64,000 nt of DNA from the NCBI RefSeq assembly GCF_963422355.1, contig NC_085102.1, forward strand, positions 4,673,420 to 4,737,419, written 5' to 3'. Positions within the stretch are counted from its first letter, which is position 1. Every line of letters begins with the position of its first letter. Both the position numbers and the translations under genes were made by a program. Under the pieces are notes generated by a model that saw only the letters and a program-made list of their open reading frames with translations, searched no databases and was not told the origin of the DNA. Of this stretch, positions 30,336-41,988 are shown piece by piece. The DNA is from Corticium candelabrum. Lineage: Eukaryota > Porifera > Homoscleromorpha > Homosclerophorida > Plakinidae.

Positions 30336-30864
30336 AGAACAAGTTTCCTTTATCAAAACCATCACATGTACTTATCTTTGCATTTTTGTGTGTATCTATG
30401 CTTCTCTGACTAGACAGTGTCTGCTAAGAATGATTGTTGTAAGAGCTGCCTGTTGTGTAGGATTGCTGCATACAGTATGATGTGCTGCTAGATGGAAATT
30501 TTGTTATAAACATACACAGTTTGTGAGCAGAAATGTGGTTTGCTGTCTACAGTTAACAACAATATTTACCGGTGCAGCAATAGATAAATTGTTACTGGTT
30601 ACTATGTATAACAGTTAATCTTTAAATTAATTAAATGTAATTACACGTGATCTAACATTTATAATAAAATAAACTTGATTAATTAATTAATTATATATTT
30701 GTAATTTAAATAATTAATAACATTAGTTATTTATTAATTGTATTCTTATCTTTTAGTAGTTTCTGTTTTGTAATTTACACGTATCCTCAAATTTCTAGTT
30801 ACATACTCACAGCATAATAAATAATCAACATAACAAAAGTTACCAGAAATCCGGGAATTGTAAC
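30336..30864. other. collagen 3' UTR and AT-rich spacer, unit 3
   Basis: Matches 4108-4606. Around 30590-30665 a short stretch (TTACTATGTATAACAGTTAA...) is inverted relative to unit 1. Confidence 0.5.
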
Positions 30865-30941
30865 TATCCGGGCATTTTAATAATATCTATAACCCGTAAT
30901 TGGTTTCTGCCTTTGTGACCGTCTTCCTCTGCCTTTCGTCA

Positions 30942-33524
30942 ATGGAATCATTATATCAAAAAGCGAACAAGTAAACAACAAAACTAATTTCGTATTTCGC
31001 TTTATTCTTGCGACCTCAGATTTTTGTTTGTGTTTGCAGATTGTTGATGGAAGTTGAGAGTCACATATCATCTCTAGGGCACTCGTATTCGCCTCAACTT
31101 GAGCAGGAAATTGAGGGTAAATTAGAGGAGTTGTTCTCTGATATTCAGAGGTTGGAGCAGATGGTCGCTAAAGAACCACCTTCCAGGAAGCAGAGCGCCA
31201 AACTGTGAGATTTGTGGAATGAGAGGAGGGATGGTAGATGGGTAGATAGACAGACAGACGGACATACGTAACATATATACAGACAGACAAACGTACATAC
31301 ATACATGCATACAGATGGACAGACAGACAGAAGGTTTATTGGATATATATCATGTAAAGTGACATTGTCAAGTGTAAAAAGCAAAGTTTGCTTTAAAAAT
31401 AGGTATTCGTCAATTTTTAGAAGACTAAGAGTAATGACAAGATTGGACATACACAGACAGACAGACAGACGGATGAACAGACAAGCTGTTTTATATCATT
31501 CCTATCTACAAGGGCACATGTGGTTCTTGCATACATTGTAAACAAAAGACAACGTGAAGAGAAACAAAGAAAAAGAGGAAATCATTGTTACAGTCAGTAA
31601 ACTTGACTTAAACAGTGGAATGGCTTTTGCACGAGATCACAAAAAACATACGAGGATTGTCGTGTAGATCTAATGTAAGAGAGGAAGAAATGATGATCTT
31701 AACTTACCAAGAGATGCACTAGACACGCATGCACTAGGGTTACAGTAATGAGGGGCGTAGCGTGGCATGGGCTAGACCGAGCTATAGCCACCCATCATTT
31801 GTAGGCGTGGTCTTAACATTTCTGGACTTTAAATACGTCATGCTTGCGAATGCACTGTTGTGCTGGACAAGTAAACTGAGACAACCATCATTTCTATGGA
31901 TTCTATCAAACAATGTGACAAAAGTTGCCATTTTCCTGACATTCTTACTCTCGTTTCTAATCCTTTGTTGCTAGGTCTGTTAGCCCAGTATCAGTGGCCT
32001 AACATGTTAACGTCTTATAACTTACCTAAAGTCTATAATGAGGCAAGAAAGACTCGATGGACTTGCACTACATGCACTTTAACTCTAGAACTGACGTTGA
32101 TTAGGATGCAACCTTGGATACGTTTGTTAACAAACAACCTCTCAGAATGTCTTTCTTAAACATACAGGACATAATTAATGTATGTTTTGTGTTCCTCATG
32201 AGTACAGATATAATATACCATGATACTAAGTACGTTGTAGATATCAAATTCATGTGGTAATGAGACATTAATGTATACTATGGTATTCACAAACTTTTAG
32301 TGAAACCTCCCTAAATTGTCCAAGTTTGCATCACCTTTTTTCCAGTCTGGATACGCCACTGATTTAACATTTCAGTTAATTAAACTCAGTAAGAAGTGGG
32401 CGTGTCCTGTGGCAGCATGAAGTGTATCCCCCATTTCTAGAGATCACGATACACCCCTGCAGTAATATGTCTGTATTCCATACAGTCTAAACTAGACAAG
32501 AGCCAGGGGTGTACTCTTTTAGTAGCTTGGCATGGGCTAGACAGGCTATAGCTCCGCCCCCATTATTTGTAGGCGTTGTCTTAAAATTTGTGGACTTTAG
32601 ACACGTAATGCTTGGAAATGGGTTTTAATATCGTGATACCAATCCTTCACGTGTGGGTCACATGTCCATGCAATACAAATTTAAATTTAGTTGACAAAGG
32701 AGTTTGTTATTATATTAATTGATTAAACTTATAAGCGACGCTTAGTTAGAACATCTGCATTTGATTTCTATCTTGTATATGGGTATTTTGGCTAGACACA
32801 AGCGTACGGTCTATACTTAGCTATCGATAGCATTATGCAGGCTTGCATCCGGTTTTGCCTGATCTTGTCTTTGTCAATTCTTCTAGCAGACGTGCATACA
32901 CAGTTTTATGTTAAAGTAGACACGATTCAAGCAGGTGTTTGCATGCAGGTAGGTAGTTAACTATGTACACTGTGGGTCTGTCTGGGTGTGCATGTAAGGA
33001 TATGTAGTGTGTGGATAAGTACAAACTAATAAAAAGTGGACGTGTCCCATAGCATCATAAGTCTATCTTTTCATTTCTAGAGGTCACGCTACTTCCCTGC
33101 TAGAGCCAATGTATATTGTATAGACGCTTCTCCATCATCCACTAACTAACCATACAAGAAGCATATCATCATGCATATGTACAGACAGGCAGACAAACAA
33201 GCTTACAGACTAATAATACGTAATATGTTTGTATACCATGTATGTATACTTTGTCTAAAACAGTTAGATGGGTTGCACAATTTGGTTGATTATTTGTGGT
33301 TAAATGAATTTGTTTCTTGTACAGACGAGTTGAACAATTGTCATATGATTGTCAGCATCTACATAGTACTCTTAGGACGTTCCAACAGAAGCAGCGGCTC
33401 AAGGTATGGAGATGTACACAATAAGGAGTAATTGAAATGTCGTGTTGGATGCAGCGTGATGTTGTGATAGGAAAAGGAAGAGCACGATAGGAATGAATTG
33501 TTGTCAAGGAGATTTACAGCAAGT
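30942..33524 (+). CDS. GOSR2: GOSR2 homologue, exons 1-4, 3' end missing, unit 3
   Basis: Exons 30942-30970, 31040-31204, 33325-33403 and 33471-33524 join in frame and code nearly the same residues as unit 1 (QQKQRLK at the exon 3 end). The TATCCGGG motif lies at about 30865-30872. Intron 2 is enlarged by two hAT-like elements, and intron 4 starts in a CA repeat followed by antisense LINE. No SNARE or membrane exon seen, so it is truncated as in unit 1. Confidence 0.8.
31750..32459. mobile_element. hAT-like non-autonomous element H1
   Basis: The ends AGGGGCGTAGCGTGG and, inverted, CAGGGGTGTATCGTGA are flanked by CAGTAAT. It holds an open stretch (31896-32159, starting MDSIKQCDKSCHFPDILTLV) with no clear homology. 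The sister copy, inverted, is at 57232-57941. Confidence 0.65.
32504..33099. mobile_element. hAT-like non-autonomous element H2
   Basis: The ends CAGGGGTGTACTC and inverted CAGGGAAGTAGCGTG are flanked by imperfect repeats CAAGAGC/CTAGAGC. Related to H1 by its ends. Sister at 56596-57187. Confidence 0.6.
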
Positions 33525-33532
33525 GTACGGAT

Positions 33533-33534
<2 letters not shown>

Positions 33535-33586
<52 letters not shown>
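33535..33586. repeat. (CA)n microsatellite
   Basis: Follows the GOSR2 exon 4 donor, as at 6005 and 56151. Confidence 0.95.
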
Positions 33587-33589
<3 letters not shown>

Positions 33590-34460
33590 ACTTGACTTGA
33601 CTTAACTACAGCTGCCAGTGTCTGGCCAAGACGAGGTAGTTACTGTCTGCACTGATGTCTCTGTATGTCCTTGAGCCACCGGAAGCGTCTTCCACATGTG
33701 CAAGACAGGGGAAGTTGACTGCTGTCGTTTTCTGAACAGCGTTTGCCATGATGACAGTTAAGCCTTTGGAATCCTGGCTTGGATTTGAAGCACCGTTCAC
33801 ATTGACTGCAATGGCAGCAACAGCATGTCTTATCAGGCTCCGGTATTCGACTTGAGGTACAATCAGTGGAGGCAAGTGATGATGACCGGATCGATAATAG
33901 AGTCGATGATGATGACATAGTCAAAGAAGAAGAAGAAGACACATTTAAACATTTATGTATTGCCAGTCCACCCCTACTTTTCAGCCACCGATGACACTTG
34001 GCACATTGCACTGCGCCTGGTTGCTCACACAGAGGCAGTTGGTGTTCCACAATCCACTTGTGCCGTTTCATACCTGAATGACTGCGAAAGGAGCGGCAAC
34101 ACACAGCACATGAAAAGGATTGTTCAGTAGAGGTACGTGTAACTTCACAGCCTGACATGAAGCTCGCCATTCTGGATGTTTCTGTGCCAGGTGATACCAA
34201 TTCTCTAGTTTTAACAACTTTAAGTCAGTCTGGATCCTGTCTTTCCATCTGAGGCAGGGCTCCTGAGCTGGTCTAGAATGTGACAGCCACTCAAATAATA
34301 GTTTCTTTGGTAATCTGATTGCAGGCATTGGAGCAACATGTCCTAACCACTGAAGGCGGCAGCGATGAAGGACGTCAGACATCAGACTTACATCGTCCCA
34401 TCTTTGTTGAAGATCAGTATTGGTAGTATGTTTAAGCTCCTGGTCCCATCGAGTCACATG
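33587..34460 (-). mobile_element. LINE 3' end with zinc fingers (family A, copy 4)
   Basis: Two overlapping minus-strand frames. 34457..34068 reads LQWLGHVAPMPAIRLPKKLL, DRIQTDLKLLKLENWYHLAQ and PEWRASC. 34200..33640 reads CAVCCRSFRSHSGMKRHK, then CAKCHRWLKSRGGLAIHKC and the final QRHQCRQ. One frameshift separates them. The best copy for seeing that the zinc fingers follow the LINE C-terminal domain directly. Confidence 0.82.
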
Positions 34461-34463
34461 TCT

Positions 34464-34769
34464 AAAAAATCTTAACTGTCACTCAGAGGTCACGCTCCTA
34501 GCTGTTAAGCTGGGCCCTGTGCGCTACTCAGAGAACTCTGGGCCTGCGATAGCAAACTCTTGGATCCGGGCCAGGCACTCGCAGGAGCACCGACTTGTGA
34601 AGCCAACTGTGGTGTGAGCACCCGAAGTCTCACCAGGACCCCAGTTGCTGATGTCACGTCACAGTCGATGGCCGCTTAGGACCTCAGTCAATGACCAGGT
34701 ACTCATTTATGCTCCTGAGTCAAGAGAGGAAATTGTGTGTTAGTTTCTTGTTTAAGGAAATTATGCAAG

Positions 34770-34770
<1 letters not shown>
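34464..34770. repeat. SINE-like or LINE-tail repeat, copy 4
   Basis: Matches 6965-7258 and 21246-21545, ending in a CA run. Confidence 0.55.

Positions 34771-34771
<1 letters not shown>

Positions 34772-34831
<60 letters not shown>
34772..34831. repeat. (CA)n microsatellite
   Basis: Pure CA run. Confidence 0.95.
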
Positions 34832-34834
<3 letters not shown>

Positions 34835-35219
34835 ATTTGTATGGTTTTTCTATGACTTGTGGATCTGTGAGATTTGATTTCTTGCCAGTCACATGATATG
34901 TGGATTAGATGCCAATGAAATCTCATCTTGCAGGAGACACCAATAGCTAAGTCTGACTCTCGATCATGTGTGACAGACAGCTGTTGGAATGTTAATTCTT
35001 AGTGCATTGGACTGATTTTTAAAGCAGCTGTTTTGACAGACAGACAGACAGACAGTCAAACAGACAGACAACAGATAGACAGACAGACAGACAGATAACA
35101 TCCTCAATCAACAAGACAGGCTGCATGTGTCAGGTCTCTGCTAGGCAGAGGAGCAGGAGCATGGCTTGATAGCATTCCAACCTCATCAAAGTTTGCGGTT
35201 AATTAACTCTAGCCATGTT

Positions 35220-35840
35220 TGTCTAGCAACAAGATTGTGGGTGGCGTGTGATATACTTGCTTCTGTTGTTGAGAAATATGAGTATGGAAGAAATATTGAC
35301 AGGGAAGGGTTTCACCTATTGACATGTAAGTCTGGTGGAGGGCCCATTTGGTCCCACAACTCCATTGTTAGTGTCTGGCGTGATTATCTGCAAGAGGTGA
35401 ATACAACTTATTGAAGAGAGCCTAGAGATCTATATGACGGCACAGAGTCACATCTTGACATCATAGCATTTGATTCTAAAAACGGCAGATATCTTGAATT
35501 AGATATATCTGTTGCTCATCCGTGGAATGCTGACATACTACTTAGAGCAGCTGAAGAAGACAAAGAAGCAGCACAAATGAGAGAAATGGTAAAATTGCAG
35601 AAATATGGAAAGGAAGTAGATATATTTGGAAATGGCTCAAACTGGGACACCTCTAGTGTTTGAACATTATGGGAGATGGGGTGAGCACGCCATCAAGTTT
35701 CTTTGTCACCTGTCTGAACTGTCTGTGGATGAATACGACTGCAAGAACAGCACGGAATTCAAGTCTCTCTGGCCTCGAGCTTTTTCTGTAGTTCTACAGC
35801 GATGTAACGCCGCGGGTACTGTCAAGAAAACTGTGTAGAC
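35220..35840 (+). mobile_element. 3' fragment of RLE-type LINE (family R1, copy 2)
   Basis: Sister of 22330-22957: EGFHLLTCKSGGGPIWSHNS, then a stop after NTTY (TGA where copy 1 reads CGA), then YLELDISVAHPWNADILL and FEHYGRWGEHAIKFLC. Degenerate. Confidence 0.77.
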
Positions 35841-36049
35841 TTGCTAGAACTAGTAAATCAGATTTAGACTCTTATTACAAACAATTGGTACAGTAGTTCA
35901 TTAATTGCTTTGCTGTTGCTGGACAATATTTAGCCTGTACTAGCAGTTGCAATATGCAAATATATGTATTGACAGACAGACAGACAGACAGACAGACAAC
36001 AGACAGACAGACAGAGAGCGGGCACAAGTTTGTCAAGAGATCAACCTAC

Positions 36050-36655
36050 AGAATGCCATCGAGCAGTTGTTGTGATTGTGACAAGGAACTGGACATCCAA
36101 GGATACCCACTTGTAAGACTGGGGGTGGTCCAGTGCACACTCACAACTCAATTGTGTCAGCATGGTCTAACTGACTTTTCAACTCAACTTGTCGCACAAA
36201 CTAGAGCCACAATACCGATATGTCAACAGTGAGAAGAGGTTGGACATCCTCGTTTATGACCCAGATTCAGGTGCAGACATTGAATTAGATGTGTCGTTGG
36301 CTCATCCATGGTGTTTGGACTCAGTGAAGGCAGCCTCCAGAGAAGAAGGAGTAGCAGTAATGAAACGAGAGGAGAAGAGGCAAAGTTTAATTCTGAGCTG
36401 CTGCCAGAAGGGTCCTGCCTATTGGTCATTCCTCTTGTTTTCCAACATTTTGGCCGTTGGGGTGAACAAGCTGGCAAAGAGTGCAAGAGATGATGAAAGA
36501 AAACAAAATGAGACCGACTTCAAGACCAAGTGGTGATCAATCATTTCAGTGACACTACAACGTTGCAATGCAAAAGTCGTCTTTGACAAACTCATTAACA
36601 TAGCGAGATTAGAACGTCGAAATGTATTGTGCTCAGTGTAGTTTGTATGCTTCAG
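36050..36655 (+). mobile_element. 3' fragment of RLE-type LINE (family R2, copy 4)
   Basis: CDCDKELDIQGYP with a short deletion in the zinc motif, then EKRLDILVYDPDSGADIELD, VSLAHPWCLDSVKAASREEG and a frame-shifted end. Followed by the same 3' flank as at 8.9 kb. Confidence 0.76.
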
Positions 36656-38185
36656 GAAAGTAATGGTCTTGTTGTGTTAGTGTTAGGTTGCTCATGATGT
36701 AAACGTTTGATTTAAATGGAAAATATATGTATGGAGACAGAAAGATGGACATACATACATACAGACAGACAGACGGACATACATACATGATCTTGATGAT
36801 GGTTGTCCACTGATTTCAGTGATGACAACCGGTCAATGAGAGTGATAGAAGATAGGGACATAATGAGTAAAGTACAAGGAGAGATGGACAAAGCGGAACC
36901 TGCGCATAGAATGGTTTATAGTGAGTAAGACTTGCACAATATCAGACTCACTCTCTCGTCCTAGATTACCAAGTACATACTGGGGCAGGAGCTGGAACAA
37001 GCATGCAAGCAACTAGGACGCAGTGGTTTGCCAGAGAATGACTGATGGGCCTTCATTCCTGCCATAAAGTACACCACAGTACTATACTGCTGTAACCCCA
37101 TGAACAAAGAGCACGATAACAAGCCTGTTGTCTTTGTCATCGCGTCACAACAGAGCATAATCCAAGACCATAGATCGTGATACATGGATCAGTACCGAGG
37201 CGTATGACCTCAAGTTAGCGCAGGCTTATTTGATGGCTGCCTGTACTCGCCATGTCACAGTACTGTCAACGAGCTTTGTGGGTTTTCTTTGGGAACAGTA
37301 GCACCACCTACTGTCCCGCCACACCCTGGTGGTACTGCCACTGCAGGTCCATGACTGCTTATCCGTCAGAAAAAAATTCATTCATTAAAATTGTTTTCTG
37401 CCTATACTATATCACAGCTAGCCCTCATATCTGAGGGTTGTTGCACTATCCACCACCTGTGGACACGCACAGTATCATGCAGCTTTGCCCTGAGACATAC
37501 AGATACATAGATATACATACATACATACGGACAGACAGACAGACGAACAGACAGACAGACGGTTTATGTTCATGTATCATGTAAAAGTGACATCATCAAG
37601 TGTAAAAGCAAAGCTTGCTTTAAATAGCTATTAGCCAGTTCTTAGAAGACTAAGAGTTGGAACAAGATTGGACATACACAGACAGACAAACAGACAGACA
37701 AACGGACATACATATTTACAGACAGACAGATGGATGGATAAACAGACAAGCTGTTTTATATTTTCCAATCTGCAAGAACAACCGTATGGTGCAAACCTAC
37801 TGCAACCACCAGACACTAATTATAAAAATTAAAAATATTTATAGATGGTATGTAAGTGCACAAACAGTGTGTAAACAAAAGACAGAAAGAAAGAAAAAAA
37901 GGAAGTCATCGTTACAGTTAGTAAACTTGACTCAAACAGTGGATGTTTGTTGCACCAGATTGTGAAAAACATATGAGAGATTGTCTTGCAGATCTAATGT
38001 AAGAGGATCTTAACTTGGATACATTTTTTCTATACAGTCCAAACTAAGGCTGTTTAACAGACCACAAAAGCCAATCTATATTGTATAGAGTCTAGAGATG
38101 TTTGTCCACCATCCACGTAGTGATCATCAGGCATATGTTCAGACAGACGGACAAACAAACTTACAGACAGACAAACGAGCTCGAC
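36656..38185. other. spacer between LINE debris and SAP30BP copy 3
   Basis: Bases 36656-36780 and 37500-38185 are the shared unit spacer with CAGA/CATA microsatellites. Bases 36790-37490 are single-copy here. Within them 36830-36921 looks like an exon (AG before, GTGAGT after; frame DDNRSMRVIEDRDIMSKV) and 36965-37165 reads ITKYILGQELEQACKQLG with one stop. I do not recognise either. Confidence 0.4.
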
Positions 38186-39305
38186 AGCCGGAGCAATCGC
38201 CGACCGTTTCAATGCCGATCCGCTCACAAAATCCACTTGCGTTCTCTTGGTCTTCTCTTTCTCTTTCTTGTCGTACTGCTCCTTCTGCAAGCGTCCTAGA
38301 GCATCAAAATAACAGTCCCAACCCCAATTTGTCTCGTCAAACATGCGATGCTCAAAATTCAAGCCTAACTCGTCGAGTCCAAGGAAAGTGACGAGTTTTC
38401 ATAAATACTTGGATTGTGGAAGTCTTTCTGTTTCTGTATGCTCTCGTTCAGTTGTATGTTTCTCTGTCTTTGCTTTTTCAATAAATTAGTTATCTTGGAT
38501 TGTAACTCGGGTTTGCATTGTCTGGAAGGAGCCGGTGGTAGGTTGACACGAGGTGGACGGTGAGATTTTGTCAGGTTGTTGGTGGTTGGTGCCCCTGGGA
38601 GGAGGGGAGAGCCGCTACTGAATGGGGATGTACCTTCGAAGTCATCTTGAAGTGGATAGAGAATGTGACTTGTGGGATGGTCGTTGGACTACAGAAAAAC
38701 ATGTTGGTGTTACACAATGTGAAATGCAGAGTTTGAGAAGGTTTGACTTGTATGTCTCGTCTGTCCGTGGCATTGATTTGTCATCTTCCTATCTGTCTGT
38801 CTGTCCTGCCCATCATTTGTAGTGTTCAAGTGTATTATCTAGTCTGGCTATCACAAAGAAATTAATTTAATTTAAAAAATTAATATAAATAACATTAAAT
38901 TAATATAAAATAGGCAACTAGACTAACAACTAATATATTAATTTATTTATTTTATTAATAATATTGTAATTAAATATTTAATTTAATTTGCATATTTGCT
39001 TTGAAATCAACTCACCACTTTTCCCGCCATTTCATCTTCATTCTCACTGTCCAAGTCATCGCCCTCCCACGCGTAACACCAATGACACAACGGGAGCTGC
39101 CTGTATCCGGGTCCTTACAACAACATTCCTCAGTAATGACGCCGACGCGCTTGAAATGCGTTGGAACTTCATGAAACTTCCAGACAAGAGAATCGAACTA
39201 GCACTGGCCTCAAGACTTCGGAATTGTCCAGTTCGCTGTCGTCACTGATTTCTGCCTTCAAGTTCACGTCCTCCTCGTCTGAGTCGCCGTGATAGGTCAC
39301 AAGCT
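38186..39305 (-). pseudogene. SAP30BP: SAP30BP copy 3, broken
   Basis: Exon 2 homology (FDETNWGWDCYFDALGRLQK) runs from the same breakpoint as copy 2 (about 38186) to about 38690, with frameshifts. Exon 1 homology (about 39018-39305) has lost frame and several residues. It ends at the same SAP30BP/DIP2 junction (CACAAGCTGGATGAGACATC) as copy 2, but here the 5' part of exon 1 and the collagen gene never resume. Confidence 0.85.
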
Positions 39306-40047
39306 GGATGAGACATCTGAATAGATGAAGAGTCGTTTACAAACTACATTCAGTTCATCACAATCCAAACTCACACACTCACAAACAGACAAACACACGG
39401 AGACAGCCTCACTCAAATCGACAGACACAGACAAACACACAGAGATACAAACACACAGACAGACATACTCACACTCAAATGGACAGACACATAGACAGAT
39501 AGACTCATACTCAGATGGACAGACACACTAACAAACACCTGAAAACATCACAGCTTTGCTCTGCTGTGCTACGCAAGTTGTAACAAACTTACTGACTAAA
39601 ACGAGTGACCAACAAAAAAGAAACAGTCAAACAGACCAACAGTAAACTACACAGTAAGTACTTTGACTCCTGAGAGCACACCGGTGGTTGAAACACTGAA
39701 ATCCAAGTATGCAATCATCTCTGGTGTTAGTGCACGATAAAACTTGTCAAGCTTCCTCTTCTGTGGATCCTCTGTCTCAAGAATAGGTGGGAGAGACTTC
39801 ACGTCGAGTGTGCTGATAGCCTCTTTTGTCCTTAACATTTTGGTGATACGTTGAATTGTTAGAATGGCAACTGACTTGCTGACTTCGACGATCATTTTGA
39901 CTGTTGGTAATGTCGTTGCGATGTTCAATGGAGATAGAGGTTGCACGGGAACGGGAACGAGACCAACAAGAAGGCAGCCATAGAAAGCAACAACAAGCTC
40001 AATACCTAGAGAAGAGGAAAGACATTGAAATATCTACACTCATATAT

Positions 40048-40048
<1 letters not shown>

Positions 40049-40139
<91 letters not shown>
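40049..40139. repeat. (CA)n microsatellite
   Basis: Pure CA run in the DIP2 intron, sister of 12589-12684. Confidence 0.96.
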
Positions 40140-40141
<2 letters not shown>

Positions 40142-40374
40142 CACCAACCTGGAGGATAAAGAAGAGTTATGTGGTCTCCTGAGCTCAGGTTTGCTCTCTC
40201 CAAGCAAGCAGCTCCAATTCTCTCTGCTTTCTTCATGAACTGCACGCAGGTCATAGTTTGCACTACAGCACCCTAAGAGCAGGCATCATTCGTAGTTGTG
40301 AGCACACACATGCACATATAAACAAACAGACAGACAGACAGACAGACGATAGACACACACACCGTGACACGCGT

Positions 40375-40375
<1 letters not shown>

Positions 40376-40427
<52 letters not shown>
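40376..40427. repeat. (CA)n microsatellite
   Basis: Pure CA run at the left edge of a repetitive element (40430-40860). Confidence 0.95.
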
Positions 40428-40429
<2 letters not shown>

Positions 40430-40860
40430 TGGACAAATGTTAAGCCCTCCACGTCTTTCGACGTCGACCTTGAGGTCAGTTGCGGAGATAGCTCCCCGTG
40501 CCTCTAGAGACAGGGCCTCCATGTGCTTCATGGAGTCTTAGGGCCAGCGCTACAATCCACCTGGAGCTTGGCCAGAGTCATCTAGGGGCACTGACAATGG
40601 CGCAGCTCTGGGACTGGACACCAAGGCCCACACATACCCGTCTGCTGCATGATGTTGCTGCCAAGCCAGCGGTCTTGTCCACCCCAGTCAATGACCAGGT
40701 ATTCATTTATACTCCTGAGTCGAGAGAAGCAAGTGTGGGTGAGTTTCTTGCTCAAGGAAACTGCGACAGTGTCAACTCTACCAGGATCGAACCTTCAACC
40801 CTCATCACGGAATACAAGATCCCGGATGTCATCACCAACGCTTTACCATCTGCTCCACCC
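40430..40860. repeat. interspersed repeat with the GACCAGGTATTCATTTATAC core
   Basis: The core (40690-40760) matches the SINE-like repeats at 7.2, 21.5 and 34.7 kb and goes on with CCAGGATCGAACC. The left part (40440-40680) is not seen elsewhere here. It lies in the DIP2 intron and is absent from the sister at 12.7 kb. Confidence 0.5.
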
Positions 40861-41340
40861 CCCCCCCCACACACACACACAAACACAGACCTTTCGTTCA
40901 GCAACGTAAAGAGTACGTAATCAGGAGTCGTTTCTGCTCGCCAACGAAGCACCTCAGACAAAAACTGATATCTTCCTGCACCATCTGTCGTCAGCCATCG
41001 GTTCCATTGGCCTCCCTTCAGCCAATGCAGACTTCACACCCGTCACAATGTCCCCAATCATATGAGCAGCACCACTAACATCTAACAACACAAAACACAT
41101 CATAACAACTGACATACACCAACTGTTGCCTCCATCAATCCATCTGGCTGTCTGTCTGTCTGTCCATTTGTTTATCTGTTTGTCTGTCTGTCTGTCTGTC
41201 TGTTCGTCCATCAGTCTCTGTTTGTCCTTCTGTCAAATTTTCATATATTTTTATACATCAAAGCTAATACAGGTGAAACTAAAGTAACAGCTAATGAACA
41301 ACAAGTGTCACAACTACAATTACAATTACACAAATAACAA

Positions 41341-41365
41341 TCTAATATATAAAGCTCAAATTGTC

Positions 41366-41414
<49 letters not shown>

Positions 41415-41941
41415 ATGTTCGCGTTTGGCGGCCCACGTCTTTTGTCCGTTCGCAACTGAAATCGGCACGCACACTCGGCACGCACAGGGGAAGGTTTGCG
41501 TAAAAAATTTTAAAAAATTACGCACCGGGTCCCCTTTTGAGGGATCGACCCCCGCGTAAAATTTCTCGACGACGCAAACGCTACACATTCCGGTTCATTC
41601 AAACACACGCCCGCACCAGTCCCGTGTAGACCCTATGCATCGCCGTCCTTCTCAAAGCTTCGAGCGATCGAATATCTCTTGCCGACGAAACCTACTCTTC
41701 TATCGCTTGCGTTTTTTTCCAAATTCTGATCGCATTTGCACCGAATCCAACATACACGTTTTCTGCAGCAAGCGCTACACGGGGAGTGTGTCGATTTCTA
41801 TCGAAACAAGCGCGAAGAGCAAGATTCGAATTCATTCAGCATATCCGGGACCTCGTAACAACGATTGCACGTGACGTGTCCACAGACCTATCCTTACACT
41901 ACAGTATCTTGCCCGTACGAAGGACGGGCCATGGATCCTAG
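41341..41941 (+). mobile_element. short non-autonomous Helitron
   Basis: Starts TCTAATATATAAAGCTCAAA and ends with a hairpin CCCGTACGAAGGACGGG (41912-41928), then CCATGGATCCTAG. The flanks are A on the left and T on the right, with no target duplication. TC start, CTAG end, a 3' hairpin about a dozen bases from the end and A/T insertion are the Helitron signature. 601 bases, no Rep/helicase gene. Confidence 0.88.
41369..41413. repeat. (TG)n microsatellite in the Helitron 5' part
   Basis: TG run close to the Helitron start. Confidence 0.9.
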
Positions 41942-41988
41942 TTAGCATTAAAAAGCTCCCCTACGGAGCCTACAAACCGAAATTTAGT

